This document shows positions 45,979 to 54,419 of a DNA stretch of 64,000 nucleotides, piece after piece (within the stretch, counting starts at the first letter, position 1; each line of letters starts with the position of its first letter). Below the pieces are notes generated by a model. It was given only the letters and a program-made list of their open reading frames with translations, ran no database searches and was not told where the DNA came from. The translations under genes and the position numbers were made by a program. This stretch comes from Desulfobulbaceae bacterium. Its GTDB lineage: Bacteria > Desulfobacterota > Desulfobulbia > Desulfobulbales > VMSU01. The DNA is taken from assembly GCA_013792005.1 (NCBI GenBank), contig VMSU01000190.1:1-64000 (forward strand), given 5' to 3'.

Positions 45979-46922
45979 TTTTCGAGTTATCTTCTCCTGG
46001 GCGTGGAGTGTTGTGAGGCATAACGTCTTGTGATTGATGTATAAAATTCTTTCCACAGCCATGTTGCCTGAGGCTTACGCTTGACTTGATTATCCCTTTA
46101 GAAATAGAGTTAGTTGAGCTAATCTCAAGGGAAAAACGGTTTTTTGTTTTCTCAAGTCAACTGCCGCGCCATCTTTTATCCCCGAATCTGCTTCGAATGC
46201 CTACCTCCGCATTAAGGTACTGACGCCAACGGTGTCGACACCACCTACTGTTCCGATCTCTTACTCAGGGCGTTTTATCTTTTTTTATCAGACTTTCCTC
46301 TGTGTTTGTTTAGGTTGTTTTTTTGCTTAGACAGGTTACTATTATGAGTCAGTGGGCACTGTGGGCAGGGAAAATTTATGAAAAAAACCGTTTATTGAGA
46401 GGTTATAACTAATATCTAGAGTATCCTGAGACGTTTTGTGAGAGTTCTTGTATCGTGAGGTGTGTCGAAATTGATTTGAATTATAAAATAATTACTAGTA
46501 AAGTAATTGACATATATGGGATTTTTTACTAGTGATTATCATTACGTAAGTTGCTTTCTGATTGTTATGGTATGTCTGGGAAAAGGAATTTGCCCTTGTT
46601 CGTTCACCCAACATGTTCTTAATATACGCGGAAAATTATTTAGTTATGAAGGCGATCAAGTTTTCAGAGTTCTTGTTTCAATTGATCGAAAGATTTTCGG
46701 TTAATAACCGTCTTTTATCGTGCAGTCCATCCACCAAGTTTTATTCCGAACATTCATATAATAAATTATCCCGGCCGATATTTTTCGCGGCAACTCTATC
46801 ACATCTATGTCCCCTGTTTTGTCGATTGAACAGGAGCATGTCTATTGAATAATTGCTTTTCTCGGGCCTCTTATTGGTAAATTTATTGAGCAGAGACATA
46901 TTTAACACAGGAGAATGATTGA
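45979..46922. other. 944-base AT-rich intergenic region
   Basis: This is the largest gene-free stretch of the window, between the CorA-like gene and the acyl-carrier cluster. Short open frames (46507-46704, 46562-46852) have no recognisable motif and no ribosome site. The second half is markedly AT-rich and contains a 15-bp inverted repeat around a TTGACA (46488-46539). It probably carries the promoter and control sites of the cluster and may mark a transfer junction. Confidence 0.55.
46488..46539 (+). promoter_or_regulatory. Inverted repeat flanking a -35 like hexamer
   Basis: Left arm ATAATTACTAGTAAA (46488-46502) and right arm TTTACTAGTGATTAT (46525-46539) pair with one mismatch. Between them is TTGACA (46507-46512); 17 bases on is TAGTGA, a poor -10. 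A dimeric regulator could bind here to control the downstream cluster. The next gene is about 380 bases away. Confidence 0.4.
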
Positions 46923-47225
46923 ATGAGTGCTCAGATCTATTCTAGGGAACAACTAGCGCATGACGTTGTCGAAATCATTAAGGATATGACCCAGGACTGG
47001 GATCTTGATTTTAATGGTGGAATTGACGTCAATACGAAACTCGTAGGTGATCTTGCCTTCGAATCCATCGATATTGTACAGTTTATTGTAGCCATGGAAG
47101 AGAAGTTTCAGCGTCGGGGGTTACCCTGGGAAGAGGTGCTCATGACCGATGGCCGCTACGTCGATGAAATCATAGTAGACGACGCTGTGCGACTTCTCTA
47201 TTCTCATCTCAACACGAGCGTTTAA
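46923..47225 (+). CDS. Acyl carrier protein
   Basis: 100 residues. The carrier-protein helix-II motif appears as DLAFESIDIV with the Ser (about residue 43) that takes phosphopantetheine, flanked by acidic helices (YSREQLAHDVVEIIKDM and VAMEEKFQ). It is longer than housekeeping AcpP and diverged, so it probably serves a dedicated pathway. ATG at 46923 with AGGAG about 9 bases upstream. It is the first gene of the one-direction cluster that follows and would hold a growing acyl or polyketide-like chain for the downstream reductases and methyltransferases. No ketosynthase is visible in the window. Confidence 0.85.
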   Translation: MSAQIYSREQLAHDVVEIIKDMTQDWDLDFNGGIDVNTKLVGDLAFESIDIVQFIVAMEEKFQRRGLPWEEVLMTDGRYVDEIIVDDAVRLLYSHLNTSV

Positions 47226-47250
47226 TTTGTTAGCGCACACAGGGGAGCGA

Positions 47251-48855
47251 ATGATGCATCCGACCCTTTTGATTGGCCTAGACGGCGCGACCTTCACTAT
47301 CCTGGATATCCTGATGGAGCAGGGCGTTATGCCTTTCTTGAGTGATTTTGTCCGGCAAGGGGTACGGGCCGAACTCCGTTCTACTGTTAATCCTCTTACT
47401 CCTCCGGCGTGGACAACGCTTATGACTGGAAGGACGCCGGGTAACCATGGGATTATCGACTTTATTTGGGCGGAACAACGCACCACCGACCATTATTTTA
47501 CCCTGTATAATTTTCGCGACATCCAGTGCGAAACGATTTGGTCTATGGTTTCAAGGCAGGGTGGGCGAGTCTGTTCGCTCAACTTTCCGATCATGGCCCC
47601 TCCACCGGCTGTGAACGGTTTTGTTGTCCCCGGCCTTGTCTCCTGGAAGCATCTGCGCCGCAGCACCCATCCTCAAGAGATATACGAGGAGTTGAAAACC
47701 ATTCCTGACTTTAATCCCCGAGAGTTTGCCTGGGATTTTGCTTTGGAGAAGGAGGCGGCTAAGGGAGTGCCGGCGGAAGAGTTCGAGAATTGGGTGTATT
47801 TTCATCGCCGACGTGAACAGCACTGGTTTAATATCACCCGTCAGATTATGAGCAAGGGGCAGCTCGATCTTGCGGCTATTCTTTTTGACGGGATGGATAA
47901 GATGCTCCATATTGGTTGGCGTCTGCTCGACCCTGCGTGTTTTTCCGGCACTCTTTCCGATGAGGATAACAAGGTGCGAGAGCATATCCTCGGTTATTTC
48001 CGGGACCTTGATGGTTTCTTGGCGGATCTCTGCGAGATGGCTGGACCAGATGCCCGGGTTGTGCTCGCCTCTGATCATGGATTTGGTCCCGCGTATGAGG
48101 TTTTTCGAGTCAACACCTGGCTTGAACAGGAGGGTTATCTTGTCTGGAAAGATTTAGAATCTTCGGATGCCAAAACTCAACAGAGTGTTCAGCGTTTGGT
48201 CGATCAGCACTTTGTCCACCTTGACTGGGAAAAAACCACAGCGTACGCTCGTTCGACGACCTCCAACGGCATTTATATCCGGCAGGCCAAGTCCGGGAAT
48301 GACTTTGGTGTCCCGGCGGACAAGTACGAAGTTTTTCGCAACGAGCTTCGAGATAAATTGTTAAAGGTTGAAAACCCAGATACCGGACGAACTATTGTCA
48401 AGCAAGTTTTCACCCGGGAGGAGGCCTATCCTGGCGCCAATAACGGACAAGCGCCTGATCTGACACTTGTAATGCGGGATCACAGTTTCATCTCCATTCT
48501 GCGCAAGGAACCTTGTGTGGCTACCCGCCCGCATCCAGAGGGTACCCACTATCCGCAAGGGGTTTTTATTGCGCGTGGACCAGGCTTTCCACAGGGAGTG
48601 ACGGCTAGCGAGTTTTCCATCTGCGACATCACCCCGATCCTGCTTTATTCCCTTGGACTTCCCATCTCAGAAGATATAGAGGGAAGGATTCCGCCAGGGG
48701 TGTTCGAGGAGGCTTGTCTCAAAGAAACACCGATCAGGAAAGGACCTCCTACCTTGCCGCCAGATTCTTATGCTGTTCAAGGGGCTTATCATACTTCTTC
48801 AGACGAAGAGAACGCCATTATGAACCAGATGAAGGCCCTTGGGTATATCGAGTGA
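47251..48855 (+). CDS. Alkaline phosphatase superfamily hydrolase (type I phosphodiesterase-like)
   Basis: About 534 residues. The metal-site Asp is in LLIGLDGATF, the likely Thr nucleophile is in PPAWTTLMTGRTPGNHGI, DGMDKMLH supplies a central Asp and His, and SDHGFGP supplies the late Asp-His pair; a final His may come from PEGTHYPQG. The family cleaves phosphate mono- or diesters, or transfers such groups; cluster members often act on lipids or glycans. There is no signal peptide or TM, so it is likely cytoplasmic. ATG at 47251 follows GGGGAG; ATG at 47254 is equally possible. It is 25 bases after the carrier protein gene. Confidence 0.83.
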   Translation: MMHPTLLIGLDGATFTILDILMEQGVMPFLSDFVRQGVRAELRSTVNPLTPPAWTTLMTGRTPGNHGIIDFIWAEQRTTDHYFTLYNFRDIQCETIWSMVSRQGGRVCSLNFPIMAPPPAVNGFVVPGLVSWKHLRRSTHPQEIYEELKTIPDFNPREFAWDFALEKEAAKGVPAEEFENWVYFHRRREQHWFNITRQIMSKGQLDLAAILFDGMDKMLHIGWRLLDPACFSGTLSDEDNKVREHILGYFRDLDGFLADLCEMAGPDARVVLASDHGFGPAYEVFRVNTWLEQEGYLVWKDLESSDAKTQQSVQRLVDQHFVHLDWEKTTAYARSTTSNGIYIRQAKSGNDFGVPADKYEVFRNELRDKLLKVENPDTGRTIVKQVFTREEAYPGANNGQAPDLTLVMRDHSFISILRKEPCVATRPHPEGTHYPQGVFIARGPGFPQGVTASEFSICDITPILLYSLGLPISEDIEGRIPPGVFEEACLKETPIRKGPPTLPPDSYAVQGAYHTSSDEENAIMNQMKALGYIE

Positions 48856-48864
48856 GAGGGGGCT

Positions 48865-50088
48865 GTGGCCAAGATTGTTCGTAACGGTGTAAGTCTTCAC
48901 CACTCTACTCTCGGTGCAGGCCGAAATGTTGTCCTTATTCATGGATTGGGAGCCAATCACGGATTCTGGGCCCCACGGCTGTTGCTGCCTCTGGCAAGGC
49001 GTTACCGAGTCATCCTTATTGACTTGCGCGGCCATGGTCTGAGCAGTATGCCCAAGCTTGGCTATAGTGTGAGTGACTTTGCTGAGGATGTATTGTGTCA
49101 GTTAGATAATTTGAAGGTGCAGCAGGCGGATATCGTCGGACACAGTTTTGGAGGGATGGTGGCCCTTCAGTGCGCAGTAATGGCGCCGGAACGGATACGA
49201 AGCATTTTTCTCGCAGACACACGGGTGCGAAGTCTTGAGCCGATGAGCGCTGAAGAGACCCCGCCTGAAAGTGCGATTATTACCAGAAAACTTGAGGAAG
49301 TAGGACTGGTTATCCCTGCAGGTGAAAAGGAGGCAGGCCTTTGGTTGCTGGAGCAATTCGCCTCACCCCGCAAGGAAAAGGCCAGAGAACAGCTTCAGCA
49401 AAGTGAACCTTTTATCCCTTTTTCCGCTAAGGAGGGAGGGAATAAATCGGCTAAACGCTGGCTTGAACTCCTTGAGAACACCTCATTGCGTGAGGAGATT
49501 TCCCGGTTTGATCAACCAAGCCGGGAGGCGCTTGCTGCTGTTCGACAGCCCACCATGGCGATGTACGGTGAAAGTGCTCTCACTCGAGAGTCTTTGGAAG
49601 GACTCCAGCGCTATCTTCCGCACTTTTGTTCGATGATCCTCCCTGGCGCCGGTCATTTTTTTCCTCTTACTCATACCGATATTTTTTTGCAAACCCTTAT
49701 GGGCTTTCTGGATGGTCTAACGGAATTGCGCAAGGAAGAGAGACTCCTCATGCAATTTGCCGTGCAGGTGGCGCAAGACGGTAAATCGATTTTTCTTGGC
49801 AGGACGCTCAATGTCTCGTCCGGTGGCCTGTTGGTGGAGGGTAGGGTACGACTTAAGATGGCTGAACAGTTGGAACTTAAGGCTCTTTCGCATAAGGGTG
49901 AGTCCTTGCCGCCGCTTCTTGGCAGGGTGGTGAGGATTGATGAAGATACAATGAGTAATTTGTATCGTTTTGGCATAGCGCTCTTTCCGACTGAGGAGGA
50001 TTGGACTCGGCAGACTGTGCTGTGCCAATCAAGGAATACTGATCCGATCACCCCTGTAACTCAGGATGCGAGCAATATTCCACCATGA
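48865..50088 (+). CDS. Alpha/beta-hydrolase fused to a C-terminal PilZ domain
   Basis: 407 residues, GTG start after AGAGGGGG. Residues about 1-285 are an alpha/beta-hydrolase: oxyanion region HGLGANHGF, nucleophile elbow GHSFGG (Ser about 95) and C-terminal His in GAGHFFP. Residues about 290-385 are PilZ-like: RKEER (RxxxR) followed by NVSSGG (D/NxSxxG), the c-di-GMP-binding signature with Asn in place of Asp. The pairing suggests a hydrolase or thioesterase switched by c-di-GMP. Its stop overlaps the next SDR start (ATGA), so they are coupled. It could release or transfer acyl groups from the carrier protein. Confidence 0.82.
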   Translation: MAKIVRNGVSLHHSTLGAGRNVVLIHGLGANHGFWAPRLLLPLARRYRVILIDLRGHGLSSMPKLGYSVSDFAEDVLCQLDNLKVQQADIVGHSFGGMVALQCAVMAPERIRSIFLADTRVRSLEPMSAEETPPESAIITRKLEEVGLVIPAGEKEAGLWLLEQFASPRKEKAREQLQQSEPFIPFSAKEGGNKSAKRWLELLENTSLREEISRFDQPSREALAAVRQPTMAMYGESALTRESLEGLQRYLPHFCSMILPGAGHFFPLTHTDIFLQTLMGFLDGLTELRKEERLLMQFAVQVAQDGKSIFLGRTLNVSSGGLLVEGRVRLKMAEQLELKALSHKGESLPPLLGRVVRIDEDTMSNLYRFGIALFPTEEDWTRQTVLCQSRNTDPITPVTQDASNIPP

Positions 50089-50864
50089 TCGATACAGCGA
50101 ATCCCCTTAGTGGACAAGTCGCTATTATCACCGGAGGCAGTATTGGTATCGGCTATTGTACCGCCGTGGCTCTTGCCCGGGCAGGGGTGAAAGTTGTCCT
50201 TGTTTCTCGGGATCAAGATCGAGTCGATGGGGCGGTGGCTGAATTGCTGCAGGATAGTGTTGAAGCGGAAGCCCTTGGCCTTGCCCTTGACGTGAAAAAT
50301 CCGACCGACATGGAGACTATGGCCATGCTCACCATGGAGCGTTTTGGCCGTATCGATATCCTGATTACTGCGGCTGGAGTTCTCAGGGTGGGTAGCGGTG
50401 TCCCCCGGACTCTGGCTCAGATGCCCGTTACAGAGTGGGACGATGTGCTTACAACAAACCTCCGAGGTGTTTTTCTCGCCAATCGGGCAGTCATTCCCGC
50501 TATGCTCCGGCAGCGCGCGGGGCAAATCGTCAATCTTTCCTCCACTTCGGGCCGGAAGGGTCTGGCCTTTGACGCTGCCTATTGCGCTTCAAAATTTGGA
50601 GTGATCGGTCTAACCGAATCTTTGGCCGAGGAGCTACGTACCTCGGGGATCAGGGTTCACTCTCTTCTGCCTGGAGCCATCGACACCGGGATGTGGGACC
50701 AGAACGGCCCCCTGCCCCCTCCAGAAGATCTTTTGCCGCCTGAACGAGTAGCGGCTTGCATCCATGCCCTTCTTCTGTTGCCGGAGGATGTTGTGTTTGA
50801 CGCTCCGGTAATTGAACCGCTTAAGAGGCATCAGCCGCCTTCCGTGACCAGCCGGCGGCGGTAA
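50085..50864 (+). CDS. Short-chain dehydrogenase/reductase (SDR), copy 1
   Basis: 259 residues, classical SDR. The cofactor motif TGGSIGIG (about 17-24), AAG at the NAG position, catalytic Ser in NLSSTSG, and YCASK with Tyr and Lys are intact. Arg in VSRDQDR after beta-2 favours NADP(H). It most likely reduces a beta-keto or hydroxy group on a carrier-bound chain (FabG-like). It overlaps the upstream hydrolase by 4 bases. It is closely related to the next gene (shared YCASKFG, LAEE, GPxxPPEDxLPPERVA), so the two arose by duplication. Confidence 0.9.
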   Translation: MIDTANPLSGQVAIITGGSIGIGYCTAVALARAGVKVVLVSRDQDRVDGAVAELLQDSVEAEALGLALDVKNPTDMETMAMLTMERFGRIDILITAAGVLRVGSGVPRTLAQMPVTEWDDVLTTNLRGVFLANRAVIPAMLRQRAGQIVNLSSTSGRKGLAFDAAYCASKFGVIGLTESLAEELRTSGIRVHSLLPGAIDTGMWDQNGPLPPPEDLLPPERVAACIHALLLLPEDVVFDAPVIEPLKRHQPPSVTSRRR

Positions 50865-50889
50865 TGACCAGATAAGGAAAGAGAAGACT

Positions 50890-51696
50890 ATGAGTTTAGA
50901 CCATCACGTGGCAGTTGTTACCGGCGGCGCGAGCGGCATCGGCAAAGCGACCTGTCTGGTCCTTGCAGAGAAGGGGGCGAAGCTTGTTATTGTCGACCTT
51001 GAACCTCTCCGATTGGAGGCGCTGCTTGGCGTCCTGCGAGCAAAGTTTCCTTTGTGCGAGGCCATGTCCTTTGTTGCCGATGTCCAGAATCCTGAGGCGG
51101 TTGAGGCTATGGTGCACGCTGTTGATGAACGTTTTGGCCGGATCGATCTGCTGGTGCATTCGGCTGGAATTCTTCGCCTGAAGGGAAGCGGTCCCAAGCT
51201 TCTTCATCAAACAAGCGTTGAAGAATTTGATGCAGTGGTAGGGGTTAACCTCAAAGGAACTTTTTTAACTAACCGGGCGGTATTGCGACTGATGATGCGG
51301 CAGCGACGAGGGCACATCGTCAATATTTCTTCCACTTCAGGCATCAAGGGGCGGGCCTTTGACTCGGTATACTGCGCCTCGAAGTTTGGCATGATCGGGC
51401 TTTCCGAGGCCTTGGCCGAGGAAGTCAGGGCCGCAGGAATCAAGGTGCATGTGATTCTGCCGGATGCGGTGGATACTCCCATCTGGCAGCAGAACGGTCC
51501 GGTCCAACCGCCTGAGGATACCCTTCCTCCAGAAAGGGTTGCGGATCTTATCCTCTACCTTGCTGAGCTGCCAGAGGATACCATTCTCGACCATTTGGTC
51601 ATTCGAGCGTTTCGCAGTCGTCGTAAGCGTAAAAAAACAACTGATCCTGGCATCGAGGCGGCGCCTAATTCAGCCTGTTCCTCGGAAAAACAGTAA
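50890..51696 (+). CDS. Short-chain dehydrogenase/reductase (SDR), copy 2
   Basis: 268 residues. TGGASGIG cofactor loop, HSAG, catalytic Ser in NISSTSG, and YCASK are intact. An acidic residue after beta-2 (IVDLEPL) suggests NAD(H), unlike copy 1, so the two enzymes may run opposite or sequential redox steps. AAGGAAAG precedes the ATG. It follows copy 1 by 25 bases and precedes the first methyltransferase by 14. The basic C-terminal tail (RSRRKRKK) is unusual for the family and may touch membrane or nucleic acid. Confidence 0.9.
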   Translation: MSLDHHVAVVTGGASGIGKATCLVLAEKGAKLVIVDLEPLRLEALLGVLRAKFPLCEAMSFVADVQNPEAVEAMVHAVDERFGRIDLLVHSAGILRLKGSGPKLLHQTSVEEFDAVVGVNLKGTFLTNRAVLRLMMRQRRGHIVNISSTSGIKGRAFDSVYCASKFGMIGLSEALAEEVRAAGIKVHVILPDAVDTPIWQQNGPVQPPEDTLPPERVADLILYLAELPEDTILDHLVIRAFRSRRKRKKTTDPGIEAAPNSACSSEKQ

Positions 51697-51710
51697 GGAG
51701 TGGGAGAGAG

Positions 51711-52511
51711 GTGAACGTGGAACCGCAAAATGCCCCGACCAAGCAGGCGCTCAACCGTCTTTATGATGAGCGGATGTTTAATGAGATGGTGGATGAGTAT
51801 TATAGCGGCAGCAGATTCCTGAACTTCGGGTATTGGGAGAATCAGGTGCAGAGTCCCAAAGAGGCCAGCGAAAACCTTCTCGGAAGGCTGCTCTCATTTA
51901 TTCCGGAAAAGAAGGGGACCATTCTTGACGTGGCTTGTGGCACCGGAGCGACCACCCGCTTTCTCCTCAATTTTTATCCTCCCGAGCACGTAACCGGCAT
52001 TAATATTTCCGCAAAGCAGCTCGACACCTGTCGGCAGATGGCGCCTGGTTGCCGCTTTTTGGAGATGGATGCGGCAGCACTGCAATTTTCCGATGCCTCC
52101 TTTGACGCTATTATTTGTGTTGAAGCGGCCTTTCATTTTCACACCAGGGAGAAATTCCTGCAGGAGGCGTTACGGGTTCTTAAAACTGGCGGCATCCTGG
52201 TGCTTTCCGATGCTTTGATCTCCAGCGTTGCCAAAGAGCAGCGGCCACACTTTCCTGAGGCAAATTTCATTGAGCAACTGGAGGATTACCGGGGACTTTA
52301 CCAACAGCTCGGTTTTGCCAAGGTCGTGATCGAGGATGCGACCAAGCAGAGTTGGGAGGCCTCCTTCTGGAGCGTTATTCAATTTGCCTATGGAAAATTC
52401 CTGATTGGCGCCATTGACGCGGATCAGCTTTATGCCTTTCTTGACCGAATCTATCGGCTGACAACGGATCTTCATCACTATGTATTGGTAAAAGCGATGA
52501 AAGAGTCCTAA
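51711..52511 (+). CDS. SAM-dependent methyltransferase, tandem copy 1
   Basis: 266 residues, GTG start behind GGGAGAG. N-terminal signature EYYSGSRFLNFGYW; motif I ILDVACGTGATTRFL (about 60-75); INISAKQLDTCRQMAPGC; ICVEAAFHF; LRVLKTGGILVLSD. These are type-11 class I methyltransferases similar to those that methylate small hydrophobic molecules (for example in rifamycin or terpenoid routes). It is the first of three adjacent paralogues. Confidence 0.87.
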   Translation: MNVEPQNAPTKQALNRLYDERMFNEMVDEYYSGSRFLNFGYWENQVQSPKEASENLLGRLLSFIPEKKGTILDVACGTGATTRFLLNFYPPEHVTGINISAKQLDTCRQMAPGCRFLEMDAAALQFSDASFDAIICVEAAFHFHTREKFLQEALRVLKTGGILVLSDALISSVAKEQRPHFPEANFIEQLEDYRGLYQQLGFAKVVIEDATKQSWEASFWSVIQFAYGKFLIGAIDADQLYAFLDRIYRLTTDLHHYVLVKAMKES

Positions 52512-52552
52512 CTGGATCTTATTATCGCATATATCTATTTTGAGACATCATT

Positions 52553-53362
52553 ATGACCTCTCCTGATCAGGCAAGTTCTCCGCAGACTTCGGCCATTGCC
52601 GCCCACTACGATGCCACCATGTACCAGCCGGTATTCCTTGAGTATTACGGGCACAGCAATTTTTCTAATTTTGGTTATTGGGATCAAGAGGCACAGGATC
52701 AAAAAGGCGCCTGCGAAGCTTTGATGAAAAAGCTTCTGGGCTTGTACCCCGGAAGTCGGCAGGGCCGGGTGCTTGATGTTGCCTGTGGCAAAGGAGGGAC
52801 CACCAAGCATCTGCTTGATCTTTTTGAGTCAGATAACATCTCGGCGGTCAACATTTCGAGTAAACAACTGGATTCTGCCGCCGTTGTTGCTCCAGGGTGT
52901 CATTTCGCGGCCATGGATGCCGTGCAGCTGGGTTACAAAGATTCGAGCTTTGACTTGGTGGTGTGCGTGGAGGCGGCCTTTCATTTTGTCACCCGCGAGC
53001 GGTTTTTTACGGAAGCATACCGGATTCTTAAACCAGGAGGCACGCTGCTTCTCACCGATATTCTGATGAATATCGAAGCGGAGACCAGATTGCCTTACCG
53101 GACTCCGGAGAATTTTGTCGCTGACGTTGAGGCTTATGAAATGATCCTGCGGACCAAGGGGTTCGTAAACATCAATGTAATTGATGTGACCAAGGAGTGC
53201 TGGCATGGCTGTTATTGGAATATGGTTCGTCTCGCTCATGCTCAATTTTTAGCTCGGCGCATTGATGCTGCCATGCTGCGTGCCTATCTTGAAAAGGCGT
53301 ACCGGATGGTAGAAGATATTGAGTACTATTTCTTGGTTTCCGCACAGAAAAAAGGCGAATAA
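52553..53362 (+). CDS. SAM-dependent methyltransferase, tandem copy 2
   Basis: 269 residues, ATG at 52553. It has the same architecture as its neighbours: EYYGHSNFSNFGYW, VLDVACGKGGTTKHLL, VNISSKQLDSAAVVAPGC, VCVEAAFHFVTRERFF, ILKPGGTLLLTDIL. Motif I carries Lys (GKG) where copy 1 has Thr. The three are similar enough to be paralogues yet differ in the pocket regions, so sequential methylations or different positions are likely. Spacing of 41 and 13 bases places it in the same transcript. Confidence 0.87.
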   Translation: MTSPDQASSPQTSAIAAHYDATMYQPVFLEYYGHSNFSNFGYWDQEAQDQKGACEALMKKLLGLYPGSRQGRVLDVACGKGGTTKHLLDLFESDNISAVNISSKQLDSAAVVAPGCHFAAMDAVQLGYKDSSFDLVVCVEAAFHFVTRERFFTEAYRILKPGGTLLLTDILMNIEAETRLPYRTPENFVADVEAYEMILRTKGFVNINVIDVTKECWHGCYWNMVRLAHAQFLARRIDAAMLRAYLEKAYRMVEDIEYYFLVSAQKKGE

Positions 53363-53375
53363 GTGTGAAAAAATT

Positions 53376-54206
53376 ATGAGCGCATCCGGTCAATCATCTT
53401 CAGGAGTAAATCGCGAGGGAGTCTTTACGATCACCAAGGACTGTCAGCCGAACAAGGACGGGTATGACAGTCTGATGTACTGGGGACCTCTTGAGGAGTA
53501 TTATTGCGGCAGTGATTTCGTTAACTACGGTTACTGGATGGAGGATACCCCGGATGCGCGCGTGGCTTCGGAGAACTTGATGGAGCAGCTTCTTGCCTGG
53601 CTGCCGAAGAAAGAGGGTGCTATTCTCGATGTAGCCTGCGGTAAGGGGGCATCGACCCGCCATCTGCTTAATTATTATCCATCTGCCGCGATCACCGGTA
53701 TTAATGTCTCTGAGAAACAGCTTGAGACCTGCCGGCGGCTTGCCCCAGGTTGTCGGTTTATGCTCATGGATGCCGTTGCCCTTGATTTTCCGGATAACTT
53801 CTTTGATAACATTATCTGCGTGGAGGCGGCGTTTCATTTCAATACTCGGGAGCAATTTTTCCGTGAGGCATTGCGGGTGTTGAAACCGGGAGGGCGGCTG
53901 GTGCTCTCCGATATTCTGCTCACTCAGGAGGCTGAAGAGCGGAGACGGTTCCGTGCTGTGGATAATTTTTTACCTAATCTGGCAGCTTATGAAGCGGTGA
54001 TGAGGCGGGTAGGCTTTACAGGCGTCGAAGTGACGAATGCCACAGCTCCTTGTTTTCACGGGGCCTACTGGCACCTCATCCGTTTCAGTCACGAAAAACT
54101 CCTGCGCCATGATATGACGATAGATTCGATGAAAAATTTTTTGAAACGGGTACTCGCCTTCGTTCCCGAGATTCGCTACTACTTACTCGCCTGCGGGCAA
54201 AAATGA
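53376..54206 (+). CDS. SAM-dependent methyltransferase, tandem copy 3
   Basis: 276 residues from the ATG at 53376; an upstream in-frame start at 53319 overlaps copy 2. EYYCGSDFVNYGYW, ILDVACGKGASTRHLL, INVSEKQLETCRRLAPGC, ICVEAAFHFNTREQFF and LRVLKPGGRLVLSDILL follow the family order. It is closest to copy 1. Its stop codon is the first three bases of the family B repeat (54204), so the element inserted exactly at the end of the gene or supplied the stop. Confidence 0.87.
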   Translation: MSASGQSSSGVNREGVFTITKDCQPNKDGYDSLMYWGPLEEYYCGSDFVNYGYWMEDTPDARVASENLMEQLLAWLPKKEGAILDVACGKGASTRHLLNYYPSAAITGINVSEKQLETCRRLAPGCRFMLMDAVALDFPDNFFDNIICVEAAFHFNTREQFFREALRVLKPGGRLVLSDILLTQEAEERRRFRAVDNFLPNLAAYEAVMRRVGFTGVEVTNATAPCFHGAYWHLIRFSHEKLLRHDMTIDSMKNFLKRVLAFVPEIRYYLLACGQK

Positions 54207-54357
54207 TGGCGTTGCAAAAATACCGATCTGCTGCGTTGCTGTGCGGTTTTGCTTATTCGGCATACCTTAAAGTATGCCTTCACTCATAAAACACACCCAG
54301 CGTCTTGTATATCGGCACTTTTGCTTAGCCATCCCCTGATTTTTTCAACAGATTGTT
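54204..54357. repeat. Dispersed palindromic hairpin element, family B, copy 2
   Basis: It is shared with 21768-21919: TGATGGCGTTGCAAAA at the left, ACCGATCTGCTGCGTTGC, TTCGGCATACC, and TTTTGCTTAGCCATCCC near the right. The centre GGCATACCTTAAAGTATGCC is a perfect inverted repeat with a 6-base loop. The left end overlaps the stop of the upstream methyltransferase. The element fills most of the only sizeable gap within the cluster and could attenuate transcription. Confidence 0.75.
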
Positions 54358-54419
54358 ATGATTCGTTCGTAGAAAATTCATTATTTTCAGGTTTTGATTC
54401 CTCCTAACAGAGTTATTTT

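Noticed and set aside
46507-46852. Two small frames in the AT-rich gap
   Set aside because: No motif, no ribosome site, and they overlap the inverted repeat; AT-rich chance frames.
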